A DNA stretch of 64,000 nucleotides, from NCBI GenBank assembly GCA_022575985.1, contig JAKSXM010000007.1, positions 1,118,501 to 1,182,500 of the forward strand, written 5' to 3'. This document shows, one piece after another, positions 40,001 through 55,000 of the stretch; within the stretch, counting starts at the first letter, position 1; each line of letters opens with the position of its first letter. The notes below the pieces were generated by a model. The model worked only from the letters and a program-made list of their open reading frames with translations. It did not search any database and was not told the DNA's origin. This stretch comes from Anagrus nilaparvatae. Taxonomy: Eukaryota; Arthropoda; Insecta; Hymenoptera; Mymaridae. The translations under genes were made by a program, and so were the position numbers.

Positions 40001-43000
40001 TTTGCGTGTAATAATTAACAAATTATAAAAACGTTTTGAGTTTTATATTTAAGTAAAGCATAATTTATTCAGTTTTTAGTAATTGGTTGGGGAGGTTGGG
40101 GCAATTTAGTATTCAATTTAGTGATAATTATTATATTTTATTTTTAAAAGGAGGCTGAAATTTGCTAGTTCTGATTAGAATAAATTTTACGAAAAACTGA
40201 GCTGTGTACATAGTTGAAAATATAACTTGCAGTGTCTTTTTATACTTACCAATTTTTGCCACTTGCTTTTACTGAGAGATAGAAATGTAAAAATTTCAAA
40301 ATATTTGCCATGCTAAATTTGATGTTTGCCGAAATTTAATACTCAAAGGCCAAGTGTTATCAGTCTGTTGAAATAAATTTTTGATAACCCCATTCGATTA
40401 TTTTTAAATGTCCTAAACTAAAAGAATAAAAATAAAATCTCCCAATTTTCATAATTCGAAAATTTTCTGTACATTAAAAAATTCTTTTTATTATAATCGT
40501 AAAAAAGATTTCGTTAAAAACAATAAATCTTTTGATGATTATTGCATATGGCGTGATTATTTTTTTCCACTCGTATGTATCAGTGTTTGTGTACGTGTAA
40601 TTTAAATATAAAAAGGAGGATGTTTAATATAAAATTGAGATGGTGAAATTTTATAGCGATTAAATATTTATTTGTTCACGTTTTTTGTTTATATCGCAAC
40701 CAAGCACGTGTGTTTCTATTTATTTCTCGATAATTTACAAATATTTCATTTCATTATTTTTTTATCTTCTGTACAAATATTTTTTTACATTATAATACTT
40801 GATATTTATATGTTAGCTTGGGACTGATTTTTTACAATCTTTCAGCAGATAAAAATTTTGAATTAAAGTACTGCCAGCTGTTAATTTTTATTTTTTATTC
40901 TTTTTTTCAATTTTATCCCTACAAATTAATCACTAAGTAATCAATTTCATGAGAACGAGCATGATAACAATGTACGAAGAAAAACAAAGCATCAATTTCC
41001 TAGATATCCAATAGTTACTTAAATTATATGAAATTAATTTTTAATTAAAAAGTTGCAATTTTGTTAAATCTTTTATGATATTATAATTTAAAATTTATTT
41101 TTCGATATATAGGCCTGGCTTATATAATATCAAAACACACTTTCTCTTTCGAGAAAAGCGACATCTAGCTTTAAACTGACTAACCAGTAAATTTATTCGT
41201 ATTAGAATTTTCATTTGGAGTCAAAAAACTTATAAATTGAATGAAATATTCCTGTGCCAGCTAATATACATTTCTTTTCTGTAATCTACCGTATATTTGA
41301 TACACAAAACTTGGAAAGATAAATAAAAACTTATTAGTTTTCGTCCCTTTATTTTTTCGGTAGTTTATAGAAACATATTAGAATTTTTCCTCGATAAATA
41401 AATAATAGGTGAACGTTCGCTTTTTTTTCTATTAGTTTCTTCTAGAAATAAAAACACGGCAACGACCTCCTTCAAGGCAACAAACTAAAAGCCACTTGCC
41501 TTTTTTTTCTATATTTTATATTCAAACTTATGTAAGAACTTGCATTTTTCTTTTTTCTTCTCTTTTTTTTTTTTACTACTGTTTTTGTTGTTGTTGTTGT
41601 TGTTGTTGAAGACCTTCAGAATTTATTGTAAAGCTTCTGTTTCTTTTCTCTTTTTTTTTATAGATTGAAAAAGAATTTTTTTTATTACATAATTATATGA
41701 ATTTAATTTTTTTTCTTCAGTTTATGTATGGGTGATTGAACTAGTAATTGTTTTCTTTTTTATCGTTTTTAAATTAAAGAATTTTACTTAACTGATCTGC
41801 TACTGTGTTGACGAAAAAAGTTAATTTATCAAAAACTCTTTATGTAGCAAAACGAATCGTTAGCTGATAAAATATGAGTTAAGTCGATTATTGCTAAAAT
41901 GAATTTTCATTGTTCGAATAAATAAACTTAACAAGATTTACAAACTGCAATAACGCCTAACAATAGTTTTTGTTTATAGTTAATAAAATTCTGATAAAAT
42001 TGTTTGCTCTTTCAAAAAAGATAACATTCAGAAAAATTATTTTTTAATAAAAACTTTGGAAAACTAGATAAATAAAGTTTGTGCATTTGTGGACGTGAAA
42101 CTTTCAGACAGATTTTCCATTAGAATCAAAAGTACATCAAACAAAATAATGTACTTTTCAAAATTTATTAACAAAATAACAGTCGCAGAAAAAATTTAAA
42201 TCTTATTTACCCAAAGTAATCGAGCGTGTGAAGAAATAAACGATCGAAAAAAAATGTGTGCTGTTTTTTTTTTATTGATACGAAAATATAAAAGCAAATG
42301 CAATATAAAAAAAAATTTGTATGTATTTAAACTTGATCCTTTTATATGCAAGTATTAAAAAAAGGGATAAATTTAATTTTAAAGACAAATATAAATACGG
42401 CGCGTACAAAAGCGAAATGTGCAATTTATTTAGCCTGTCAAAAAAATCGTTTGATCATTTTTTTCGTAAATTAAGAGTACTAATCGTAGGTAATTTATTA
42501 ATATTAAAACGGGTGGATTTTATTTTTGAAAAATTTGTAAAAATTTTACAAAGATGTCACACACGTAAGTAGGATAATTATAATATTAAAGCCGAGCATA
42601 AACCGAGGAATTAATTCTGTAAATTATGGCTCTTGCGTTATTAGAAAAATTAAGTATTTTCTTGCAGGTTAAATTAATGGAAATTTATTAAAAAAGGCTC
42701 AGCGACACGTACATAAACGTCATTGGCAGATGGCTAACTTTTTGTATTTTTTTATCGATTATAATATTTGCTTGATCAGATTTATGGCTATTTATAAACA
42801 ACAATCACGATGTTGTAAAAAATAAAATAAATTTATATCTTATATGCATAAAATTCTCCGAGTCCCTCATCAGGGTCATGACCTCGACTCTCGACTCTTT
42901 TTTTTTTTATCCTCATTGAAAGATGACATAAAATGTTTATTATGTGTGTTTAACGTAGGTGTTTAAACATAGTATGGAAAAGATTTTTATACTTTGTATG

Positions 43001-46000
43001 GATAATCATGTGTCAGGAATAATTATATTGTAATTTAGTGAGTAAAAATAATACTTTGTTAATAAAGAGTCGTTATTTATTGATGCATGCTTTTTTAAGT
43101 ACTTTGGTATTATGAGTAAACAGCCGATTCGCATTTTAATGAAATTGCTTATTAATTTTCAAAAGCCTTTACTTTTACAACTTTTCAAAATTTATTAAAT
43201 TCTTAAAAACTTCTCATTCAATCCAAGATCAAGTCACATATTAAAAAAACCCATCACAGACTGATTGATAAATTAAAAGAATTCAATAATTTCAAGTTAC
43301 TTATTATTTGGCTTCTATAATATTAAAAATAGAATTAATATTTGAATTAATATTAAAAACTATATGGAAGTAAAATTTTAAAGACAAATCATCAAGTGAA
43401 TTTTCAGCTGTTATATAGTCTTCGAAAGTCATTTCACTTGTGAGAATAATTTTTTTAAAAATTATACCAAAAACTGAAAGTGCTGAAACTTATTATTAAA
43501 TTTTTAAATATAAAATTAACAACCCAAGTTTGAAAATTTCTTGAAACGTAATTCCCGTTACTCAATTAAAAACTCAACGAAAACAAAATAAAATAATAAA
43601 TAGCAGTAATTATCAAGTATAATAACATTAACAACCCAATATAAAAGGTATTATAATTTAATTCTAGGACAGATAAGAATAATAAGCTCTTAAATTTATA
43701 AATACAGCAGGCGTTACGTTTTCAATACATCCACCCACTTGTTATATTTTCTTTTCTTTCTTTCCTTTGAAAAATAAAAACTAGCACCTATATAGAGAAA
43801 ATTGCATATTAATAAACATAAAAGTGACAACCCACACGTAAAACGCATTAATCTTTAAAAAGTAATAAATCGAAAAAAATTAGATTTATGAATGAAAAAT
43901 ACTAATATGTGTGTGTGTGTGTGACCTGTTCTTATAAATAATAATATCGTATACGAGAAAGCTGCAAGAGGAGCGCGCCTAATATAAACTTTATTTTTTT
44001 TTTTTAATAACTTACGGTGCATTGTCACCATATATGGTAACCAGAACTTTTTTTAACCCAATAGTTTTTAAAATATTGCTTAATTTGAAAATTAAAAACC
44101 GATTGCGAGTGTAATTTAATTGTTTAAAAAGTTATTTCATACCGTGAGAAAAAGAAGTTTAGGTTTGAAAAAAAAATTTTCTCTTTTTGCATTAGCCAGC
44201 AGATAAATTCGTAATATGATTATTGAAAAAAAAGTAACACCCACTTTTTATTGTAATAATAAAATAAAATTCAATTGAATAAAAAAGAAAAAAGATAGTT
44301 AATAACAATATTCGATTATTGAATTTAGATGACACGAAGATTTAATAAAACGAAAAAAAGTTTTGCGAAAAAGTCTCGAGTGATGCCGATGAATCGTTTT
44401 TCTTAACACCTACGCAACGTAATAAAATAGTATTACTTGCATTATTATTATTGGCTAGATGCAACATTATAAATTGAGGGTATCGACCTAAACGCCGCTC
44501 ATTTTTTACTATCTCTTTGACTAAAATTGCAATATTATTTTATCATTTTTTTATTATTTTTAAAGCAGGAAAAACAAATAAAAATTTAATCGTTTTTTTG
44601 GTTTCTATTAAATTACATTGTATTCTGTCTTTTTTTTTTTATTTAATCATTTTTTTAAATGTGAGTTACCCGCATATGCGATAACGCTGTTAGATAATGT
44701 TTTAGTTATACAATTTTATGTTTGTAATAAAATTATACATTTTTATTATTGTAACAAGGAAAAAGTTTTTTAACAGAGTTATTTTTAGTAATTTGTCTTT
44801 ATTAGGGCTGTAATTTTATTTTTGTTATATTATGTGAATCTAGTTTCTAAGTTTTAATCAAATTTGACTCTTAATATTCCTGGTTGTTTTGGTTAGCAAA
44901 AGTTTTTTTTTCCCGGGCTTCGACACCAAAAAATTAGGTCACAAGTAGAAAAGTAATTTTTATTCGTTTAAAAAATAAAAAACAATTTAATATAAAAAAA
45001 AAAAAAAAAAAATTTATTCAGCAACCGTCACGTAACGCACATTAAAATAAACAAAATACTCAAAGATAAGGTTATTAGAATAAATAGTTACATGGTTTTT
45101 CAATATTATTATTGTCAGTAAAGATTTCTATTAAATTAAAGACTATCAAGATGAAAATTATTAGACTGGACATAAAATCCCTTGAGGTATTGTCCTTATC
45201 AGAGATTCGTTCATACGACTTTATTCATTCAAAAAATTACTACTGCTGTAATATTATTATAAACAAATACCAGTTGCTCTGTGTGCGTTCTTTGATTAAA
45301 ATCTTATTTTTCGTATCAATAGCAATAATCTTTGTATTATACGCGTATACTTTCTTATTTATAAAAGATATCTTGTTATTATTGTTTTTCTAATAAATAT
45401 AATATTCATTTTTTTCCTTTTGCTACATCAGCTTATTTTATTTTAAAATATCTTTCTACTTACTGATAATGTTATATTTATTTATCAATGTTATTATTGT
45501 GCTTGGCTTGGTTTCTTCGTGCTTAAAGATTCAGTTGGGAGTCGTTTTTTTATTCAGATAAAGAGGAATCTTTGAATGTAAAATAAAAATTTAAACCGAG
45601 ATTTAAACATAATTGCGAAATTTCAAAATTCTTCAAAAAAATAATTTTTTTTTAGTCCGAAAGTTTACAAAATTTTCAAATTTTAGGGCCTGATTTTCAA
45701 TTTAAAAATTGATTGCCTCGATTAAAACACTATATTTTAAATTTTAGATAAATTTTTAAATGGCTTTTCATTTCTCATAGCCACTTTTTAATAACTGCGA
45801 GAGTAATTAATTCCATATTCGAATTAATTTAGTTTCTTATTACTTTGAGTGAATTAAAAGAAACTCTCTTGAAAAGAAAGAAATGAACTTTTCGATGTAT
45901 AAAAATTACCTTGCCCTAAATTTAACATTTAATAATAACAAATTTTATTTCCATTTAATATTAAAAAAAGTGCAATTAATTTAAAAGAAATAACAGTTAG

Positions 46001-49000
46001 ATTTAAATAATAAGAAGAGTCAGGTATTTTATTATTTTCTTTAAATTACAAAGAGCAAAAACTCTCTGATGCATAGAATATGAATGAATATAATTTAAAA
46101 GAAAATATAAATACATTTTTTTTTCTCTTTCAGTCACGAAAGAGTTTTAAATCTTTTAAAAAAGAAATTACATTTTTTCTCTTCAAGGACACAAATATTG
46201 CCTTTTTATTATAACTCTTGTTGTTTTTGCGAGAGATAAAAAATAAAATGATAAAATATTGCTTTCAGATTATAATAAATTTTTAACTTTTATTTTTAAA
46301 TACTTAAAAAATTTAATCCTTTATAACATCGAATGTAATTATCTTTAGTATTTTTTCATAACAAATATCAGAATTTTTATTAAATAACTCGTAGATAACA
46401 GTCTTATGCATTCAAATTATATGGACTTTTCTAACCTAAAAAGGTACTTTTGGTTTTTTGAATTTTTCAAATATTTTCTAAAAATTTTGGGTCCTTTTTT
46501 GAGTACTTACCCAAAATTTTGAGATATTCTAATCTAAAATGCAAATAAAAAGATTTTTCATTTTTCATCACAACATTAAAAACTTGTAGGTACCAATTTT
46601 TAGGTCCAATTATTTAAATCCTAACACAATGCTTGAGCAAATTCTTGAAAATCCACATACTCGAGTAGAACAACCTGAAGTTGCACATTAATACCCAACA
46701 TCTTTCTAAAAAAATCCAGTTTTCCTTCTCCCACAAGCCAAACACTATATTAAAAAGGCCTTAATATTATCCAAATATCCCTCGGGTATAAAATAAAATT
46801 TTTCCCATTTAAAAGTCTGTAAATAATTTTTAATACTTCAATAAAGTATAAAAAAAATTTCTAATTTATAATAATAAAATTAAAAATTATCTAAATAAAG
46901 CATTGCGATTTGAAATAAAGATCAAAAAGAAAAATCCCTTGAGGATATAATATACTTGTTTGAATTTCTAATTCGCATTCTTTCACATACGTTTAAAACT
47001 AATGTTATATTTATACGCTGGTACTTTTTATGGTATAGAAGTAACCATTAAATAAATATTTTTTTTATGCATTTAAAAACATTTTATCTGTAATTACGCT
47101 TCTGAACAATAGAAAATCTGTTTAATCAGTTTTTTGAGATTTTATTAAACTATTTCATAACCGGCGATCGAATAATTTATTTGCAAGCCAACAAAAAAGG
47201 CTGATATTGTAAATCTTTGTTAGCATAAAATTTGCCACACAATTATTTACGATCTTGAAAGATGTAAAAGATCCTTTAGTTTGTTAAGTTCGCCCACGCC
47301 CGTCAATGCATTACAGTGACTCGTTACATTGGATGCAGCGTGCATCGTTATTCCGTGACAATGAATCAATTGACGTTTTAATATGCGATATTTTTTATTG
47401 ATTATCAAAGGAGAAAAAATTAATTTTTTTAACATTTCAGTACATAAATTAAAAAAAAAATATGTAAATTTACAATACTCGATAAGAAAGCCTTATCTGC
47501 TAAAATTCTGTTTTGCTCAGTAAACTGTAAAATGCAGAAAACAAGATAAAAGTTGTGAGAAAAAAAAAACACACACACTAATAGAAAAAATTTTAAAGAT
47601 AAAAAAAAATATTGCATTATTATTTAGTGTGTGTATGAAATTCCATCTGAGTATAATAAAATAATATTGCAAAAAAGTCTTTTTGAGTCGCGGTAATAGT
47701 CGGTCGTTGAACTGTGTTTATATATGTAAAGTGATTAGCATTAGAAATAATATGTGTGGCCTCGGAACATTGTTGTGTAAAAATAAAACGAGAACGCATA
47801 CGTTTATTATAAAGGCGACAATAAACTTTTTTTTCTTGTAAATTTTTTACAAGATTCATTCCATTCTAATTAACAAATTCACCTTTATTTATTGGAGTTA
47901 TTGCTGAAATTTAGACAATCGTCTCATTCATTCACCGAACTGATTGTCCGAATAATTAATGGCTTTGTTTTCTTTATTAAATTCTCGAAATTTTTTCAGC
48001 CTAACAGTTGGCACTAATAAATCTTTTCTTTTAAATTTCCACACTTTAATACACTCAAAGGTACTTTTCTAACAAATGTCTCTACGTGCTTTTCTTCACG
48101 CTTAAGACTTAAATTCGTTGCATCATTTTGTAAATTGATACAATTAAATTGGCCAAATATTTGAATGAAAATATACCAAATTAAATATTTTTTAAATTTA
48201 CTATCGAATAACGAATTTTACTGATAATAACTGCGAAAATTCAGTTTTCTTTTTCGAGAATTAAAGTTAAATTTATATTTTTGGCCAGAATTCAAATTCC
48301 GAAGAAACTCATCTATTTCTTACGTATGGTTGAAGAAAAAAAACGTTTTTAATTACATAAATAAAATTTATCAATTATGATTAGGTTTATTATGACGTAA
48401 AATATGATTATTTTTAATGGAATATTTAAGCAGAAATTAATTAAATTTTTTCACTCAATGATACGAGTTTCACAGAAAAGAAAAATGAATAAGATTTAAA
48501 AATTGAGAAGCAGGTGCAGTCAGAGTCTCTAAATTATGCAAAAATAATAATTGCTCTATTTATGCAAACGAAGAGCCGAAATAACAATAAATAATAATTC
48601 TCGTTGATTACATTACGCTCTGCTGAGAATATTCTATCAAAGGAGTGTAATATTTTTTGTTTTTTTGGTTATAAATAGAGTTACGGTTCCTGAATCCAAT
48701 ATTTTTATATCCAAAAACAAGATCTTTGTTTTATATTACGTACAACACAACAATGTGACACGCTATACACAATTCGCACGATCACGTCTGGAACGAAGAA
48801 ATAAAGAATATTTTTTTTGGTTATAAAGAATAAGAGGTCAAAATAATATGATACGGTCACGAAATTTTTCGTCTTTTTTAATACAGGAAATGCATGTCCG
48901 TTTTTTTTCCAACTTTTTTTTTTTACTTTTAGAATTTATTTTACTTTGGATTCATCGAGCATAACGACGATGATGTCTTGTAATTAAAAATCACTTAATT

Positions 49001-52000
49001 ATATAATTTTTTTTTGCCTCCATTAAGATTTAATTATTTGTTTTGAAAAAATGATTATTAAAATATTATTTAGTACCTTAAATAAAGACGTTGCGTGTGC
49101 CCGATAATTACACGTCCATAAAGTACCTCCAATTATTTCTTTATTTTTAATGCCTTAAATAGATACTTTAAGTACTTGGTTAATGCTTATTAGAGATGCA
49201 ATTACGAGGAAATCGCTTGCTGAATAAATTTCTGAATTAGAATTTTCATTTTTCGTAAAAGCTAAAGAACCAGGTAATTTTCTTAAAAATTCTCTTAGCG
49301 AATTAAAATAAACAGAGAGAGAGAGAGTAGAAACGCAATAAAATTTTAGTACACCCTTTAACTTCCACAGCACCTGCTCTTCTTAAGAACCCCTTATTTT
49401 ATTGAAATTGAGTTATCCTCCAAAATGTCAATTCGCAAAATTAAATTAAATTTTCTCTATAAATAAACAAGTTAATTTAGAATAAAAAAAAGCAGAAAAT
49501 GGCACACCTTTATAACCAAAGCAATAAGATAAATAAAGCAGAAAGAGAGATAGAGTTGAATATGTCAGGTACTTGCATATTAAAATAACATAAAATGACA
49601 GTAAATTCTATGTGTGTGTGTGGGTAGACAGACAAGGGAGTGCCAAGAGAGTACATTATGTTATTATAACATTCTCTCTGACTTTGATTTTCTACCCTGA
49701 TGAGATATTTAAAAGCTTCTAGTGTAATTATTTATTTATTTAAAAAAACTTTCTATTTATCAATAATTTTTTTGTTGTTCAACAGTTAAAGAAACATGAA
49801 TTATGATACGACTATGTATGTGTAAGTTAATATTCGCCTTTTAAATACAACTCGTAAAGTAAATTGTTACATACTGGATTTTTACTTTGTTATGTTGCAG
49901 CAGACTATAACAACTTGTCGACTTTTTATAAAATAATAAGCTTTCTTTTTTTAACTCGAGAAAATTTATTTGTATCACATTACTGTTACTTACATGTGAC
50001 TTTTTTCAACTAATTATTGATATATTACAGTCACTTTGTTTATTATAAACTTTTAACCTATATTTTACGTTAGAAATTTTTAATTTAATGCGACTTTTAC
50101 AGTGTTTGCAGGTTAGGTAAACTTTGAGGTTTTGATTTTATGACCAAATTTTTTCCATTTCGTTTCTTTTTAATTAATTAGCGATTTTAGCACTATAAGA
50201 AAATTTTTCAACTACTTGAAAGAAATCTTTGAATAGCCTTTGGAATACCAAATTAATTTGGCTTCAATTAATACAGAACACTTGCAAAATAATTATTTAG
50301 ATGCCCATATTTTTTGAAATGCACGCATCGATGCATTTTACTCTTGGCAATTAATTTTTCTTATCTATCTCAAAAAACCAAAACGAAACAAATGAACCAT
50401 CTCAAATATTTATGGTATAGAATAAAAATCTTGAGGTTTAGAAAGAATAGACGATATCCGATCGATGATACATCTTTGCTGTATGATTGGAATATCAATT
50501 AACTTTTTCTCCCATCCTATCAAATATTTCAGTCTCTCCATAGAGTAAATTTATGTCTGTAATACGCAGCCTGCATAGAGAAGCTTAATCAAATTCCCGT
50601 ACACAGACGATGTGATGGTATTAACAGGCTTCCCTAATGGTTTTGGTGTCTTGTAACGACAGTACATAATACCAAAGGGATATCAAACGATTTTGTGGCT
50701 TTTATATTAAAAAATATATTTTTACGCATTGTAATCGATAAAATTCATTAAAAATAATATTTTTTTAATCCTGTGTTATTCAAGGTTAAAGTTTTCTTAA
50801 AATACGCGTTTATTAAAGCAGACATGAGTTTGCGTGATTCTTTTTTGCAAGAGAACCCTTTTTTGTTTTTTTGGTAAACTTGTGGTTTATTTTACTTGTT
50901 GTTCATTTTACGAGGTCGTACAAGTCATCTATTCACTTTTTTATGCAAAAAAGAGCTTAAAATAAAGAAACCATAAGATATTTATAATGTTAAAGAGTGT
51001 TAAAAAAGATGTGCGGTCTATTTTATGTCTTTTTTTATGCACACAAAATGACATTTTTTACTTTTTTTCAAGGTTAGATTTTTTTTTTAATTTCTTGAAA
51101 TTTTAATGATTTACGTACATAAAAATATATTTAATTTTTGACACCATTAGAGTTCTTGGTTTAAAAAAAAAAAGCTTTGGGGATTACGGATTTCGGGTAA
51201 AAAAATCTCGAAAAAAATATAAAAAAGTACTTTGGGTTTCTAAGAAATATTTGTTTTACTGTTTAGGATACGTTTTTGAAAAATTTATATTAGCTTGGTT
51301 AAAGCTTTAAATTATGTTGCTAAAAATAAAAGTGTTTTAAAAATTTTAGCAGGAAAAAGCGAGTAATTTAAAAAATATTTTTATGCGTTGTTTTAATTTT
51401 GCTTGTACCTTTATCCATAAAATTCAAAAGCTTAAAATTTCGAGCATTTACTTGGATTCAGATTTACTTGAATATTGAACATTTATTTTAACGCAATATT
51501 GAAAATTCAAAAAAAATTCAATCAGAGGAACCTAGCCAGACAGCCAATTATTTTGAAAATTGTTTAAAAAAGAGATTCTAGAATTAACATCAGGTGAAAT
51601 CATATCTATTTTTCAAAACACAAACCATTTTTTCCAAAGTTGTTATCATATCTGGCCTATTGTCATATAATTTTATTATTAGCAATGTGCATTATCTGCT
51701 TATCATAAATTTTAAATAATCTTTATCAAATATTACTCATAGATAAAAACAAATAACGATAAACTCATAAAAATATTATGTTTGTCGGTGTACCCACCTA
51801 TTTTTCGCTCAAAACAATTTTCATAATTTTTCTAAAACAAATATAAAACATTTCCTGCGTATCTATAAGGAGGGTGGAAGCTAAAAGACACAAGTCAAAA
51901 ATTTTTTTTACCAAAAGGAAGTGTGAGTGTGGCTGACGTGTCTGTTTTAATATTCATAGAATTTCCTATTTAGGCTCGAAATTTTTACACCAATCGAATA

Positions 52001-55000
52001 AAAAAATTTTCTTTTTTGTCGAATTGCTTAGATTTGATTTTAAATTAATTACATATTAACGCCGAGTATTAATTATAGCTTACAGGAAATAAACAAAAGG
52101 GTGAATAAAATTAAGAAAAAATAATAAAATCCATTCATAAAAAAAAAAAAATAAAAGTTAATAACAAACAACACATGCCGATGAAAATCTTAAACGTAAG
52201 CAGTTAAAAGTTGGCGCCTTTATTATTATTTTACACGCAACTTCCGTAAATCGTTAGTCATATTTACCTTATATTCCTCGATGATGTTTTAATAAATAAT
52301 GTAATTAATATAAAAATTCTGACGTTATACAATAAAGGAAATTGGAATTTAACAAAAGATGATGTTGGATTTTTACCTCCCAGCTAATGATGCGAACTAA
52401 TCAAAATAATGGTTTAACATATGTTTTACAGATTATTTATCAAAAACTCATACGCGTCTTTTTTTTTATGGAGAAGATTTTCATTTATCAAATTCCTGAC
52501 TTTTGGGCTCGAAGTGTATAAATAGAAATAAGAAACAAGGGATTCGTGCAGAGGCGAATTCGCCTTCGAGTTTTGAATTTTTTCTCGAAAATTGTTTTCG
52601 GTGTGTTAGAGATAATTTGCTAATTTTTTAGCTAGTAATTTTGAATGCAGTTTTATTGGATAAAAAGTTTTGATAAATGGTAATCGATACTTTGATATTA
52701 ATAGTTCCGATGTCGCCACTGACTGAAAAGTCAGTTTCTACAGTTACTAATGCATAAAAATGCGCTTGAGTAAAATAATTTAAACAGTCAATGAAAAACT
52801 ATTCATTGAGTAAAAAACTGATTTATTCACATTTTATTGAATCTTCTTGAAGAAATAATTTTAGGCTGCTGAAAATCAACTCTTCGGAAATCTCGTTTTC
52901 TTAATTTAATTTCATTTAATAAAAAAGTTTAGTCTCAAAATAATTAAAAATTTAATTAAAAAATAGACAAGATAATTTGAAAGCCATAATTACATCTAAA
53001 ATCGATATTTTATCCATAAATTCAGTAATTACACAATATAAAATAAAATGTCAAGCTAAAAAGACACTTTTATTTCATTTTAAATGAAAAAAAAAATCTG
53101 AAAATAAAGTTGAGGGTGAAAACTTTTTACATAATACAGCAGCACAGTTCATTTATAAATAAAGCACCTACTTGTATTTCAAATAACACAAAAAAAGGGG
53201 GGGTTCGGAAAAAAGTTTAGCATTAAATAATAGGGACTGAAAAAAAAGACTATCGAAAAACTGTCAACGAGTCAAAATGAATGAACGCCTAAAGGAAAAA
53301 TATTTCAATTTATATTTTTTCTCGATATTTTATGCTAAAAATTATTTATTAAAATTATTTTTAAATATTTTAATGCTCGAGTACGTGCAAAGCAACTATC
53401 GTTAGAATAACAAAGATTAAAGATTTTCATCCCTCTGGTTTTTCCTCCTTTGCACAGTAATGAGAGTTTGTAATGAACGAGGGGTTGAAGCTCTAACGAT
53501 TTCTTTGCTCTTCTAGAAAATGAAAAATTAATACCTAAAAATACTCGTTATAACTTTGCTTTAGCAAATAAATATTAATTAGAAAAAAAAAATTTAATAA
53601 GATTTTTTTTATTAAATAGATAAAATCCAACAAAAGAAATTTCATTGACATTGACCCACTGTTAAAAATTCTATCCCTTTTTAATAACGATTCCCTATAC
53701 ACTTCCTTTTGTTTTCGAAGAGAGGGGAGAAAAAAATCAAACAAAGAAATGATCGTCGAAAAAAAAAGTTTTGCTGATACGGGATTCTCTTTATTTTGGC
53801 CCCATAGAGTCTATGCAGTGGGGCGTTGAAAATAATCGATTTTTACTATAAGCTTCTCTTTGAATGTGCTTCTTCTGGAATCGTGAGGTTCTTTACTGAA
53901 TGTACGGAAGAACGACTAATACTTTTGGAAAATTTTCTATACAAAAGATTTATTAAAGACTTTTTTTTTTGTTTTTTGCGCTATTGTTGAAAATACTTTC
54001 ATTTTAATATTTTTTAAGATTAAACATTTTTTTTTATCTTCGCGATTGTTAATAAACAAATACTACATGAAGTTAGCTTTTTATCAATTTTTAATCTTAA
54101 TGTTGTGAATATAAAAGAAGTCAGGTTCATTATTTTTTGAATGGAAAAAAAATTAGGGTATTTTACAATCGAAAATCTTCTAGGTATTCATTTCGATCTT
54201 TGTGATTTTGCAATTCTCGTGCAGTGGAAAGTTTTTGGAACGATCCTGAAGTTTTAAAAATAAATTTTCAATATTCAACGATATGAAACATTTAATTAAA
54301 CTTATTAAAACTATCCGAAAAACTTTGAAATTTGAGGTTTTACCAAATATTCCTAGTATTTGCTGTCAAATCGGCGTAGTTTACATTGTTTATCGACCAG
54401 TAACTGGACTGTAATGCAAGCTTTCACTTGCAAGCTCTAATCATTGATTTTCTTCGTTTAAATGAACTTTAATTATTTTGAAGCTTCTGTTGCTTACTAA
54501 AAAACCAAAGCTTATACTAAAAAGTAAAAGATTTTCCCTGAAATTATCATAAATTTATTCATCAAGGACGGTCGATTAAAAAGAAAAAAAATTAGCTTAT
54601 AAATCATATTTTGGCCGATAATTTGTCATGGAATTATGACGACACATAATAATAATTATATATTTATGTACGTTGAAAGAAAAATTATTAAAATTGATAT
54701 ACATAACATCCGGTGTGTACTCTCTCAGCGCAGTACTTAACATGAAAAATTATTATCTTTTATTTAATTAGATAGAAAAGGATGAAAAATAATATCTTCT
54801 ACATGAAATTGTTGTTAATAAACAAAAGAGATAATAATTATAAATTTCTTTTTGATTACACACACGAGTATTGATGATAGACAACTTTTTCAAAATTAAT
54901 TACGTTACTTAATGTTTAGGAGTATCAGCAAACTTGTTTATCCATATTTTTGTAATTAGCTTTTATGCTTCTTCTTTTTTTTTTTGGTTGCAATTTATTT

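Noticed and set aside
41585..41608. TTG repeat considered as a polyglutamine/polyleucine coding repeat
   Set aside because: The surrounding frames are closed and T-rich; it lies deep in intron 2 and is a plain microsatellite.
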